Source: JAIBJN01 sp035762005
GTDB lineage: Bacteria > Actinomycetota > Thermoleophilia > Gaiellales > Gaiellaceae
Assembly (NCBI GenBank): GCA_035762005.1
Contig: DASTQA010000022.1
Span: forward strand, 20,030 to 84,029
Reading direction: 5' to 3'
Length of the DNA stretch: 64,000 bases
A model generated the notes under the pieces. It did not search any database. It was given only the letters and a program-made list of their open reading frames with translations, and was not told the DNA's origin. Of the stretch, positions 19,101 through 26,884 are shown one piece after another. Positions within the stretch are counted from its first letter, which is position 1. Every line of letters begins with the position of its first letter. The translations under genes and the position numbers were made by a program.

Positions 19101-20144
19101 ATGGACGCGAGAGTCGAGATCCGGTTGACGGCGCGGCAGGAGCTCATCCTCCGCCGCGTGGTCGAGGAGTACGTGGCGACGGGGATGCCGGTCGGCTCGA
19201 GGAGGCTCGTCGAGCGGACCGGGCTCCGGGTCTCGTCCTCGACGGTGCGGTACGAGCTCGCCGTCCTCGAGGAGCACGGGTTCCTGACGCACCCGTACAC
19301 GTCGGCGGGCAGGGTGCCCACGGAGAGCGGCTACCGCTTCTTCGTCGACCGGCTCCTCGACCGCCTCGAGCCGCGGCCGCCGACCCTCGACCTCGACTTC
19401 TCGCAGGCCGAGAGTCAGGTCGACAGCGCCCTCCGGGTCACGACGGAAGCGCTCGCGGACCTCACGCACCTGCTCGCGCTCGTCTCGGCGCCCCCGCTCG
19501 AGACGACGATCGTCAGGCACGTCGAGGTGCTCCTCCTGCAACCGAACGTCGTCATGGTCGTCGTCATCACCTCGACCGGCGGCGTCACGAAGCGGCTCTG
19601 CGCCTTCGACGAGCCCGTCGACTCCGGCCTCGCGGACTGGGCGGGCCAGTACCTCAACGAGACGGTCGCGGGCCTGCAGGTCGGCGCCCGCCTCCTCCGG
19701 AGCCGCTTCGAGGACCAGGCCCTCACGGAGCGGGAGCGGGCGTTCCTCGAGCGCCTGCGCCCCGCCTTCACCGACGTGCTCGCGGCCGAGCAGCAGACGC
19801 TCTACGTCGGCGGGACCGCAGGGGTCCTCGACGAGTTCCGAGCCGACGAGCTGCGGACGTACCGGCGCCTCCTCGAGATCCTCGAGCACCGCGCCGCGCT
19901 CCTCGACCTCCTGCGCGCGGGCCTGGGCTCGAAGCGGCCGTTCGTGCGCGTCGGCCCCGACCTGGATGACCCCGACCTCGTCGGCGTCGCGCTCGTGGGC
20001 GCGCCCTACGGGCTCCAGCACCGCAATCTCGGCACCGTCAGCCTCCTCGGGCCGATGCGGATGGACTACGTGAAGGCGATCGCCGCCGTCAGGTCGGGAG
20101 CGCACGAGCTCTCGCGCTTCGTGGAGGAGCTCTACGAGGACTGA
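19101..20144 (+). CDS. hrcA: Heat-inducible transcription repressor HrcA
   Basis: A 347-residue protein with an N-terminal winged helix (RQELILRRVVEEYVATGMPV and SSSTVRYELAVLEEHGFL) and the conserved HPYTSAGRVPTESGYRFFVD segment, then the GAF-like inserted and dimerisation domains. HrcA represses class I heat-shock genes by binding CIRCE operators, in balance with GroEL. The position before dnaJ is typical. No CIRCE element is visible at hrcA or dnaJ in this window, so its targets are probably elsewhere (for example groEL). Confidence 0.96.
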   Translation: MDARVEIRLTARQELILRRVVEEYVATGMPVGSRRLVERTGLRVSSSTVRYELAVLEEHGFLTHPYTSAGRVPTESGYRFFVDRLLDRLEPRPPTLDLDFSQAESQVDSALRVTTEALADLTHLLALVSAPPLETTIVRHVEVLLLQPNVVMVVVITSTGGVTKRLCAFDEPVDSGLADWAGQYLNETVAGLQVGARLLRSRFEDQALTERERAFLERLRPAFTDVLAAEQQTLYVGGTAGVLDEFRADELRTYRRLLEILEHRAALLDLLRAGLGSKRPFVRVGPDLDDPDLVGVALVGAPYGLQHRNLGTVSLLGPMRMDYVKAIAAVRSGAHELSRFVEELYED

Positions 20145-20170
20145 TGCGGGGCACCGGCGCGGGCCGGGAG

Positions 20171-20176
20171 TACGCT
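20171..20176 (+). promoter_or_regulatory. -10 box TACGCT before dnaJ
   Basis: TACGCT ends 6 nt before GTG 20183. It supports GTG 20183 over an ATG at 20144 as the dnaJ start, and predicts a leaderless transcript. Confidence 0.55.
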
Positions 20177-20182
20177 AGACGC

Positions 20183-21310
20183 GTGGCCACGACACGGCGC
20201 GACTACTACGAGATCCTGGGCATCCCGCGGGATGCCGACGAGCGGGCGATCAAGTCCGCGTTCCGCCGGCTCGCCCGCGAGCTGCACCCCGACGTCTCCG
20301 ACCATCCGGACGCGCAGGAGCGCTTCCGCGAGGCGACCGAGGCCTACGAGGTGCTCTCGAAGTCGGAGACGCGGGAGCTCTACGACCGCTACGGGCACGA
20401 AGGGCTGCGGACCGGGGGGTTCCGGCCGACCGACTTCGACTTCGGGAGCCTCGCGGACATCTTCTCCGCGTTCTTCGGAGACGACCTCCTCGGCGGGCTG
20501 GGCGGCCGCTCCGGCAGGCGCTCGGCCCGCGGGGCCGACGTCCTCGCCGAGGTCGAGATCGAGCTCGTCGAGGCGGCCCAGGGGACGCACCGCAGCGTGC
20601 CCTTCCCGGTCGTCGTCGCCTGCTCGACCTGCCGCGGCACCGGCGCCGCCCCGGGGACCTCCCCGACGCCGTGCCGCACCTGCGAGGGCCTCGGCCGGGT
20701 GCAATCCGTCGCGAGCTCCGTCTTCGGGCAGATCGTGAGGACGCAGGCATGCCCGGAGTGCGGGGGCGCGGGGCAGGTCGTGGAGAGCCCGTGCGCCGAC
20801 TGCTCGGGGACGGGGCGCGTGACGGAGCAGCGCGAGCTCGAGGTCGACGTCCCGCCGGGCATCCACGACGGCCAGCGGATCCGTCTCACGGGCGAGGGGC
20901 ACGCCGGCGTGCTCGGGGGCCGCGCCGGTGACGTCTACGTCCTCGTCCGGGTGCGGCCGGACCCCCGCTTCGTCCGGGACGGGAACGACATCGTCTCGAG
21001 CGTCGACCTCACGGTGACGCAGGCCGCGCTCGGGTCGACCACGACGGTGCCGACGCTCGCCGGGGACGTCGAGCTCGAGTTCGAGCCCGGGACGCAGCCC
21101 GGCGACATCCGCGTGCTCCGCGGCGAGGGCATGCCCGTCCTGCAGGGACGAGGGCGCGGCGACCACCGCGTGCTCGTGAATGTCGCCGTGCCCCGCCACC
21201 TGACGGAGGAGCAGCGCCGGCTGCTCGAGCAGTTCGAGCGGAGCGAGCACGAACGGAACTACCGCGCGGAGAGCGGCTTCTTCGAGAAGCTCCGGTCCGC
21301 GTTTCGCTGA
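20183..21310 (+). CDS. dnaJ: Chaperone protein DnaJ
   Basis: A 375-residue type I J protein. The J domain starts RRDYYEILGIPRDADERAI and has HPD at residues 35-37. A short Gly/Phe region (DFDFGSLADIFSAFFGDD) is followed by four zinc-finger repeats CSTCRGTG, CRTCEGLG, CPECGGAG and CADCSGTG, then the substrate-binding C-terminal domains. DnaJ delivers unfolded proteins to DnaK and stimulates its ATPase. GTG 20183 is chosen because the J domain begins right there. The ends of hrcA and dnaJ are close enough for partial cotranscription. Confidence 0.96.
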   Translation: MATTRRDYYEILGIPRDADERAIKSAFRRLARELHPDVSDHPDAQERFREATEAYEVLSKSETRELYDRYGHEGLRTGGFRPTDFDFGSLADIFSAFFGDDLLGGLGGRSGRRSARGADVLAEVEIELVEAAQGTHRSVPFPVVVACSTCRGTGAAPGTSPTPCRTCEGLGRVQSVASSVFGQIVRTQACPECGGAGQVVESPCADCSGTGRVTEQRELEVDVPPGIHDGQRIRLTGEGHAGVLGGRAGDVYVLVRVRPDPRFVRDGNDIVSSVDLTVTQAALGSTTTVPTLAGDVELEFEPGTQPGDIRVLRGEGMPVLQGRGRGDHRVLVNVAVPRHLTEEQRRLLEQFERSEHERNYRAESGFFEKLRSAFR

Positions 21311-21312
21311 CC

Positions 21313-22068
21313 GTGCTCCGGCGCCTCGCCGTCCGCGTCCCGGCCGAGCGGGCGGAGGAGGGGCGGGCGGCGATGATCGCCCTCTTCCCCGAGGGCTTCG
21401 AGGAGCGACTGGACGGCGCCCTGCTCGAGCTGGCCGCGTACACCGAGCGGACCGACGCCGCCGCGCTGCTCGCGCGGCTCGGCCCGGTGGCCGAGACGCC
21501 GGTGAGCGCCGGGTGGGAGGACGCGTGGCGGAGCTTCCACCGGCCGGTCCGCATCGGCCCGCTCTGGATCGGGCCCTCCTGGGAGGCCCCCGACGAGGGG
21601 ACGATCGCCGTCGTCATCGATCCCGGGCGCGCGTTCGGGACCGGGGCCCACCCGACGACGCGCCTCTGCCTCGAGCTCCTCCTCGGCCTCGAGCCCGCCG
21701 GCCTCGCCGACCTCGGCTGCGGCTCGGGCGTCGTGGCGGTCGCGGCGGCGAAGCTCGGCTTCGACCCGGTCGTCGCGGTGGACGACGACGAGGCGGCCGT
21801 GGCCGCAGCGCGGGCGAACGCCGGGCTCAACGGCGTCGACGTCGACGTTCGCCGGGCCGACGTGCTCGCCGACCGGCTTCCGGCCGTCGAGGTCGCCGTG
21901 GCCAACATCGCGCGCGAGCCGGTCGAGCGCGCGGCGGAGCGGTTCGCGGGCACGCTGTTCGTCGCCTCCGGCTACCTCGCCGCCGAGCGGCCGGCACCGG
22001 CCGGCTGGCGGGCCGTCGAGCGCCGTCGGGCCGACGGCTGGGCGGCCGACCTGTTGATCCGCGGCTAG
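21313..22068 (+). CDS. prmA: Ribosomal protein L11 methyltransferase
   Basis: A 251-residue SAM-dependent methyltransferase. The substrate-recognition N-terminal domain (AAMIALFPEGFEE) is followed by DPGRAFGTGAHPTTRLCLELL, the PrmA signature, and SAM motifs LADLGCGSGVVAVAAAKLG and VDDDEAAV. PrmA methylates lysines and the N-terminus of ribosomal protein L11. It is shorter than the E. coli enzyme (293 residues), as in many actinobacteria. GTG 21313 begins 2 bp after the dnaJ stop. The rsmE gene often found next in such clusters is not here; 22069-22272 has no convincing gene. Confidence 0.92.
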   Translation: MLRRLAVRVPAERAEEGRAAMIALFPEGFEERLDGALLELAAYTERTDAAALLARLGPVAETPVSAGWEDAWRSFHRPVRIGPLWIGPSWEAPDEGTIAVVIDPGRAFGTGAHPTTRLCLELLLGLEPAGLADLGCGSGVVAVAAAKLGFDPVVAVDDDEAAVAAARANAGLNGVDVDVRRADVLADRLPAVEVAVANIAREPVERAAERFAGTLFVASGYLAAERPAPAGWRAVERRRADGWAADLLIRG

Positions 22069-22256
22069 ACGAGCCGCCGAATGCGGGCCGGGGGCCGCGT
22101 GAAGGCCACGGCGCCCGACGCCGGCCGGCGCCTCGCCGGCGCTCCCGACCGGCTCCGGGTCGGCCTCGTCCTCCGCCGGGCGGATGAGCAGCGGTCGCTC
22201 ACGCGTCTCCGCTCGGGCGGCGCCGAGGCCGAGCGATGAGCGGCGTGTTCCTGGGC

Positions 22257-22262
22257 TAGCAT
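22257..22262 (+). promoter_or_regulatory. -10-like TAGCAT before mtaB
   Basis: TAGCAT ends 10 nt before ATG 22273, giving a predicted 5' leader of only 3-4 nt. The 200-bp gap preceding it has no other promoter-like element that I can see. Confidence 0.4.
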
Positions 22263-22272
22263 CGTGCCCGGC

Positions 22273-23469
22273 ATGGCGACCTTCACCGTCGAGTTCCTCG
22301 GCTGCAAGGTCTCGCAGACGGACATGCAGGAGATCCGCGAGCGCCTCGTCGCCGGAGGGCATGCGGAGGCCCTCGGGGCGACCGACGTCGCGGTCGTGAA
22401 CACGTGTTGCGTGACGCACGAGGCCGTGCGCAAGTCGAGGCAGGCAGCCCGCCGTGCGGCCGCGCGGGCCGACCGGGTCTACGTCACCGGGTGCGCGGCG
22501 AGCCTCCCCGGGGACGGGCTCGGCGAGCTGCCGGAGAACGTGACCGTCGTGCGGCTCGGCGGCGAGCGCACCCCGGCGTTCGTCGCGGGCGACGTCGGCT
22601 CGGTCGGCTGCGTGCAGGCGGCTGTCGGGCTCGACCGGGTCAGGGCCTTCGTCAAGGTCCAGGACGGGTGCAGCTTCTCCTGCTCCTTCTGCGTCATCCC
22701 GCAGGTTCGCGGCTCGTCGAGGAGCCGGGCCGCGGCGGCCGTGCTGGGCGAGGTGAGGCGGCGGGTCGAGCAGGGGCATCGCGAGGTCGTGCTCACAGGC
22801 ATCAACCTCGGGTGCTACCGGGACCGAGCGGCGGGCTTCGACCTGCCCCGGCTCGTCCGCGAGGCCGGCGCCACGCCGGGCCTCGAGCGGCTCCGCCTCT
22901 CGTCCATCGAGGTGAACCACCTGAACGACCGTCTCCTCGGGGCGATGCGGGAGACGCCCGCGGTCTCCCCGCACCTCCACGTCCCGCTCCAGTCGGGCGA
23001 CGACGAGGTGCTCGCGGCGATGGGCCGGCGCTACACGACCGCCGCCTATCTGCGGCGGGTCGAGGCGGCGGGGGGGTTCAACCTCACGACCGACGTGATC
23101 GTCGGCTTCCCCGCCGAGACCGACGAGGCGTTCGAGCGGACGCTCCGGATCGTCGAGCAGGCGGGCGTGACGAAGGTCCACGTCTTCCCGTACTCCCCCC
23201 GCCCGGGCACGCGCACCGCCGCGGAGGACAGCGTGCCGGCCGCGGTGAAGCGAGGCCGGAGCGTCCGCCTGCGAGCCCTCTCGGCCGAGCTCTGCGCACG
23301 CCGCTGGCGCTCGAAGATCGGGAGCGAGGACATCGTCCTCGTCGATCGCCCGGGCCGCGGCTACGGAGACGACTACACTCCCTGGCTCGTGGAGGGGCCG
23401 CCGGGGGAGCTCGTGCGGGCCAGGGCCGTCGACGTCGGAGAGGAAGGAGTCGTGGGTGTCGCAGCCTGA
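22273..23469 (+). CDS. mtaB: tRNA t6A37 methylthiotransferase MtaB
   Basis: A 398-residue radical SAM methylthiotransferase. The N-terminal UPF0004 domain supplies cysteines for the auxiliary cluster (LGCKVSQTDMQE, VVNTCCVTHEA, VTGCAA); the radical SAM motif is CSFSCSFC (C-x3-C-x2-C), with the GINLGCYR and HVPLQSGDDEVL blocks following, and a short C-terminal TRAM-like region. MtaB converts t6A to ms2t6A at position 37 of certain tRNAs. ATG 22273 is preferred to GTG 22264. The 3' end overlaps the HIT gene by 14 nt. Confidence 0.92.
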   Translation: MATFTVEFLGCKVSQTDMQEIRERLVAGGHAEALGATDVAVVNTCCVTHEAVRKSRQAARRAAARADRVYVTGCAASLPGDGLGELPENVTVVRLGGERTPAFVAGDVGSVGCVQAAVGLDRVRAFVKVQDGCSFSCSFCVIPQVRGSSRSRAAAAVLGEVRRRVEQGHREVVLTGINLGCYRDRAAGFDLPRLVREAGATPGLERLRLSSIEVNHLNDRLLGAMRETPAVSPHLHVPLQSGDDEVLAAMGRRYTTAAYLRRVEAAGGFNLTTDVIVGFPAETDEAFERTLRIVEQAGVTKVHVFPYSPRPGTRTAAEDSVPAAVKRGRSVRLRALSAELCARRWRSKIGSEDIVLVDRPGRGYGDDYTPWLVEGPPGELVRARAVDVGEEGVVGVAA

Positions 23470-23791
23470 CTGCCTCTTCTGCCGCCTCTATGCCGAGGGA
23501 GATCACGTCCGCAAGGACGGGGGCTTCGCGGCCGTGCGCGACATCCGCCCGAAGGCGCCGGTCCACCTGCTGATCATCCCCGAGCGGCACGTGGAGACCT
23601 TCCGCGAGGTGGGGGCGTTCCCGCCGGAGGAGGCCGCCGCCATGCTCGGGTTCGTCGCGGACACGGCGCGCGAGGCCGGGCTCGAGGACTACCGCGTCAT
23701 CGTCAACGTGGGTGCTGGGGGCGGTCAGACGGTCTTCCACCTGCACTGGCACCTCCTCGGCGGCACAGCCGGCCTGGCGGGGTTCGAATGA
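23456..23791 (+). CDS. HIT family nucleotide-binding protein
   Basis: A 111-residue histidine-triad protein. CLFCRL near the N-terminus may bind zinc, and the catalytic HxHxH motif is present as HLHWHLLGG. The order and spacing are those of HINT-type hydrolases, which cleave purine nucleotide phosphoramidates such as AMP-lysine. GTG 23456 follows GAGGAAGGAG inside the end of mtaB. Its TGA overlaps the ATG of the YqeY-like gene (ATGA). The chain mtaB, HIT and yqeY is therefore translationally coupled. Confidence 0.93.
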   Translation: MSQPDCLFCRLYAEGDHVRKDGGFAAVRDIRPKAPVHLLIIPERHVETFREVGAFPPEEAAAMLGFVADTAREAGLEDYRVIVNVGAGGGQTVFHLHWHLLGGTAGLAGFE

Positions 23792-24231
23792 GCCTGATCG
23801 CGGAGATCGAGGCCGAGCTCAAGGACTCGATGCGCGCCCGCGAGCAGGTGCGGACGGAGACTCTCCGCCTGACGCTCGCGGCGTTGCGCTCGGCCGAGAA
23901 GGAGCTGGGCCGCGCGCTCAAGGAGGACGAGGAGCTCCAGGTGCTCCAGCGCGAGCGCAAGCGCCGCGCCGAGGCGGCGGACGCGTTTCGCTCGGCCGGG
24001 CGCGAGGATCAGGCCGCCCGCGAGGAGGAGGAGCTCGACGTCATCGAGGAGTTCATGCCGGACCCCCTCGACGAGGACGAGCTCGAGCGCATCGTGGACG
24101 ACGCGATCGCCGAGACGGGGGCCACGTCGCTCCGCGACCTCGGGCGGGTGATGGCCGACGTGATGCCGCAGGTCGCCGGCCGCGCGGACGGCTCGGCCGT
24201 GAGCCAGCTCGTCCGCGAGAAGCTCGCCTGA
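23788..24231 (+). CDS. GatB/YqeY domain-containing protein
   Basis: A 147-residue helical protein of the YqeY family: an N-terminal helical hairpin (EAELKDSMRAREQVRTETLR), a charged middle and the tRNA-binding-like tail (DLGRVMADVMPQVAGRADGS). It resembles the C-terminal tail domain of GatB, the amidotransferase subunit that handles Asn/Gln-tRNA formation, but stands alone. Its function is unknown. It is coupled to the HIT gene by a 4-nt overlap, and an inverted repeat (24268-24292) follows the stop. Confidence 0.9.
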   Translation: MSLIAEIEAELKDSMRAREQVRTETLRLTLAALRSAEKELGRALKEDEELQVLQRERKRRAEAADAFRSAGREDQAAREEEELDVIEEFMPDPLDEDELERIVDDAIAETGATSLRDLGRVMADVMPQVAGRADGSAVSQLVREKLA

Positions 24232-24267
24232 GCGCGGCCCCGGTCGCCTCGGGCGCACTCCCGGCAC

Positions 24268-24292
24268 GATTCGCGCCCCAGCCGCGCGAATC
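24268..24292. terminator. Hairpin downstream of the yqeY-like gene
   Basis: GATTCGCG 24268-24275 and CGCGAATC 24285-24292 form an 8-bp stem with a 9-nt loop. No T tract follows. The position after the stop and before repeat copy C suggests 3'-end formation or RNA stabilisation. Confidence 0.4.
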
Positions 24293-24297
24293 TCCGC

Positions 24298-24336
24298 GTT
24301 ACGCTCGAAGCGGGTGGAGGCACGGGGTGGCCCCGC
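24298..24336 (-). repeat. Intergenic repeat family, copy C
   Basis: Read on the minus strand, this segment matches copies A and B (GCGGGGCCACCCCG, then GCCTCCACCCGC, then TTCGAGCG) with one base fewer in the T run. It lies between the yqeY-like gene and phoH and has the opposite orientation to copies A and B. Its near edge is about 100 bp upstream of the phoH -10 box. Confidence 0.7.
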
Positions 24337-24438
24337 ACAGGGATGGTCGAGTCGAGCACGCCGCCGCCGCTCTCCCGAGGCCGTGGGCGCCGGAGGCGGG
24401 CGGGCGGTCGGGGACGCGGGGCGCATCCGGGAGGCATC

Positions 24439-24444
24439 TACACT
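24439..24444 (+). promoter_or_regulatory. -10 box TACACT before phoH
   Basis: TACACT ends 8 nt before TTG 24453. It is the same hexamer as at hrcA, deoC and polA and supports the unusual TTG start of phoH. Confidence 0.55.
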
Positions 24445-24452
24445 GCGGATCG

Positions 24453-25412
24453 TTGCAGCACGTTCTCTCGGTCTCCAACGAGGTCGCGGCCGAGCTCGCC
24501 ACCGTCGACGACGGCATCCTCACGGCCCTCCGCGACCGGATGGACTGCGCCGTCCGGCTGCGCGGCAACCGGGTGACGCTCGAAGGCGACGACCGCAAGG
24601 TCGAGGCGGCGCGGCTCGTGATCGACGAGCTGGCCGAGCTCGTCGAGAGCGGCCACGCGATCGGGCCGAGCACGGTCGATGCCGTGCTCGCCGCCCTCGA
24701 CGCCGCCAAGGACCCGCGGGAGGTGTTCGAGCACGTCGTCTGGCGGCACCGGGGCAAGAAGATCACGCCCAAGACCGTGAACCAGAAGCGCTACGTCGAC
24801 GCGATCCGCTCCGGGACGATCACCTTCGCCATCGGGCCCGCCGGGACCGGCAAGACCTACCTCGCGATGGCGCTCGCGGTCGCGGCCCTGGCCGACCGCG
24901 AGGTGAACCGGATCATCCTCACGCGCCCCGCCGTCGAGGCGGGGGAGCGGCTGGGGTTCCTGCCCGGTGACATGCTCGCGAAGGTCGACCCGTACCTGCG
25001 GCCGCTCTTCGACGCGCTCTACGACATGCTCGACGCCGACCGCCTGAATGCCTACATGGAGCGCGGGACGATCGAGGTCGCCCCGCTCGCGTTCATGCGG
25101 GGGCGCACCCTCAACGACTCGTTCGTCATCCTCGACGAGGCGCAGAACACGACCCCCGAGCAGATGCAGATGTTCCTCACGCGGCTCGGCTTCGGCTCGA
25201 AGGTCGTCGTGACCGGGGACGTCACGCAGGTCGACCTCCCGCAGGACCAGGCCTCGGGGCTGATCCACGTCACGCGGATCCTCGCCGAGATCGACGGCAT
25301 CGAGTTCGTCGAGTTCGGCAACCAGGACGTCGTGCGGCACGTCCTCGTCCAGCGGATCGTCGAGGCCTACAAGCGCCACGCGGAGGAGACGGGCACCCAG
25401 CGACGCCGGTGA
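24453..25412 (+). CDS. phoH: PhoH-like ATPase
   Basis: A 319-residue P-loop protein. A short N-terminal KH-like region (residues 1-65) precedes the PhoH domain. Walker A is IGPAGTGKTYLA (about residue 130), Walker B is FVILDEAQN, and the VTGDVTQVDLP motif is typical. PhoH proteins are predicted RNA-linked ATPases. The gene sits before ybeY, dgkA, cdd and era, a conserved arrangement linked to rRNA maturation. TTG 24453 is inferred as the start because coding character and homology begin there and a TACACT box precedes it; no ATG or GTG gives the same N-terminus. Confidence 0.9.
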   Translation: MQHVLSVSNEVAAELATVDDGILTALRDRMDCAVRLRGNRVTLEGDDRKVEAARLVIDELAELVESGHAIGPSTVDAVLAALDAAKDPREVFEHVVWRHRGKKITPKTVNQKRYVDAIRSGTITFAIGPAGTGKTYLAMALAVAALADREVNRIILTRPAVEAGERLGFLPGDMLAKVDPYLRPLFDALYDMLDADRLNAYMERGTIEVAPLAFMRGRTLNDSFVILDEAQNTTPEQMQMFLTRLGFGSKVVVTGDVTQVDLPQDQASGLIHVTRILAEIDGIEFVEFGNQDVVRHVLVQRIVEAYKRHAEETGTQRRR

Positions 25413-25786
25413 TCCACGTCGAGATCGCCAACCGGAGCGGCGCCCCGGTGGACGAGGCCGCCGTCGCCGACCTCTGCCGGCGGGTGCTCGCCGCCGAGGG
25501 CGTGGCCGACGGTGACCTCGGCGTCGTCTTCGAGCCGCCGGAGCGCATCCGTGAGCTGAAGCGGCTGCACCTCGGCGTCGACGAGACGACCGACGTGCTC
25601 TCGTTCCCCATCGACGCGCGCGACGACCTCCCCGCCGGCGTGCCGCGCCAGCTCGGCGACGTCGTCCTCTGCCCGCAGGTCGTCGGCGAGGCGTGGCGCC
25701 CGCCGCTCGTCCACGGGCTCCTCCACCTGCTCGGGTACGACCACGGGGCGGAGATGGAGCGCCGGGAGCGAACTCACGCCGCATGA
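25409..25786 (+). CDS. ybeY: Endoribonuclease YbeY
   Basis: A 125-residue metal-dependent RNase needed for 16S rRNA 3'-end processing and ribosome quality control. The zinc-binding motif HGLLHLLGYDH (H-x3-H-x5-H) is intact, as is the VLSFP strand typical of the family (TTDVLSFPID). GTG 25409 overlaps the phoH stop (GTGA). The C-terminus (GAEMERRERTHAA) is short compared with E. coli YbeY (155 residues), and the HD-family membrane gene found between phoH and ybeY in Firmicutes is absent, as in other actinobacteria. Confidence 0.93.
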   Translation: MIHVEIANRSGAPVDEAAVADLCRRVLAAEGVADGDLGVVFEPPERIRELKRLHLGVDETTDVLSFPIDARDDLPAGVPRQLGDVVLCPQVVGEAWRPPLVHGLLHLLGYDHGAEMERRERTHAA

Positions 25787-25811
25787 GCACCTCGCGCGCC
25801 CGGCCGGGCGG

Positions 25812-26525
25812 ATGAGCATCCGCCGCACCCCGCCGCTGCTCCAGAGCCTCAACTGGGCGTTCGAGGGCGTCATCCACGTCCTCCGGACCCAGCGCAACAT
25901 GCGCGTGCACTTCGCCGTCGCGACCGGCGTTCTCGTCGCGGCCTTCTCCTACGGCGTGACGAAGCTCGAGCTGATGGCGCTCCTCGTCGCCATCTCTTTC
26001 GTCCTCATCGCGGAGATGGTGAACACGGCGATCGAGGCGACGATCGACCTCGCGACGACGTCGTTCGACCCGCTCGCCAAGGTGGCGAAGGACATCGCCG
26101 CCGGCGCCGTCCTCATCGCCTCCGTGAACGCGCTCGTCGTCGGCTACCTCGTCTTCGCCGACCGCCTCACGGAGCCGAGCTCGCGCCTCGTCGGCCGGGT
26201 GCGCGACGCCCCGATCAACCTCACGCTGATCGCGCTCATCCTCATCATCCTCATCGTCATCGCCACGAAGGCGCTCACCCGCCGCGGGACGCCGCTCTCG
26301 GGCGGCCTGCCCTCCGGCCACGCCGCTCTCGCCTTCGGTGGCTGGACGGCGATCACGTTCATCGTCGAGGACCAGCGGATCGTCGTCTCCTTCGTGGCGC
26401 TCGTCATGGCCCTCCTCGTCGCCCAGACCCGGGTCGAGTCGGGGATCCACTCGGTCCCGGAGGTCGTGCTCGGCGGCGTCCTCGGTACGCTCGTGACGTT
26501 GATCCTCTTCCAGGTGCTCGCGTGA
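25812..26525 (+). CDS. DgkA-type lipid kinase fused to a PAP2-like phosphatase domain
   Basis: A 237-residue membrane protein in two parts. Residues 1-125 are a diacylglycerol/undecaprenol kinase with three helices and the catalytic EMVNTAIEATIDL block. The C-terminal part has three helices and PAP2-type motifs PSGHAALAFGG and TRVESGIHSVPEVVLGG; the first PAP2 motif (KALTRRGTP) is degenerate and the aspartate after the final histidine is Glu. The kinase half would make undecaprenyl phosphate or phosphatidate; the phosphatase half could act on the same lipids. Its 3' end overlaps the cdd start by 4 nt. Whether the phosphatase is active is unclear. Confidence 0.88.
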   Translation: MSIRRTPPLLQSLNWAFEGVIHVLRTQRNMRVHFAVATGVLVAAFSYGVTKLELMALLVAISFVLIAEMVNTAIEATIDLATTSFDPLAKVAKDIAAGAVLIASVNALVVGYLVFADRLTEPSSRLVGRVRDAPINLTLIALILIILIVIATKALTRRGTPLSGGLPSGHAALAFGGWTAITFIVEDQRIVVSFVALVMALLVAQTRVESGIHSVPEVVLGGVLGTLVTLILFQVLA

Positions 26526-26884
26526 CCGATCGAGAGCTCGTCGAGGCCGCCCGCGAGGCGGCCGCGAACGCGTACGCCCCCTACTCGCGGTTCGAGGTCG
26601 GCGCCGCGGCGCTCCTCCGCGACGGCCGGGTCGTCACGGGCGTCAACGTCGAGAACGCCGCCTACCCGCTCGGCGTCTGCGCCGAGCGCTGTGCCCTCTC
26701 GCGCGCGGCCGCCGAGGGCGTCCGCCCCGGGGACGTCGAGGCCGTGGGGATCACCGCCTCGCCGTGCGGCGGCTGCCGCCAGTGGCTGGCGGAGTGGAAG
26801 GTCGACCGCGTCGCCTTCCTCCACGAGGGCGAGCTCCTCGTCCGGCGGCCGGACGAGCTCCTGCCCGATTCCTTCGTCCTGTGA
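26522..26884 (+). CDS. cdd: Cytidine deaminase
   Basis: A 120-residue zinc enzyme that deaminates cytidine and deoxycytidine to uridine and deoxyuridine. The substrate motif YSRFEVGAAAL, the catalytic NVENAAYPLGVCAERCAL (with the Cys-Ala-Glu active site) and the zinc-binding PCGGCRQ are all present. This tetrameric short-form enzyme is normal in length. GTG 26522 overlaps the previous stop and its own TGA overlaps the era GTG. With deoC at 33 kb, it supports nucleoside salvage, although the two are not in one operon. Confidence 0.96.
   Translation: MTDRELVEAAREAAANAYAPYSRFEVGAAALLRDGRVVTGVNVENAAYPLGVCAERCALSRAAAEGVRPGDVEAVGITASPCGGCRQWLAEWKVDRVAFLHEGELLVRRPDELLPDSFVL

Noticed and set aside
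19080..20182. CIRCE operator at hrcA or dnaJ
   Set aside because: No TTAGCACTC/GAGTGCTAA inverted repeat is present near either promoter.
22081..22239. 52-codon open frame between prmA and mtaB
   Set aside because: Arg/Ala/Gly-rich, with no ribosome site and no resemblance to a known family.
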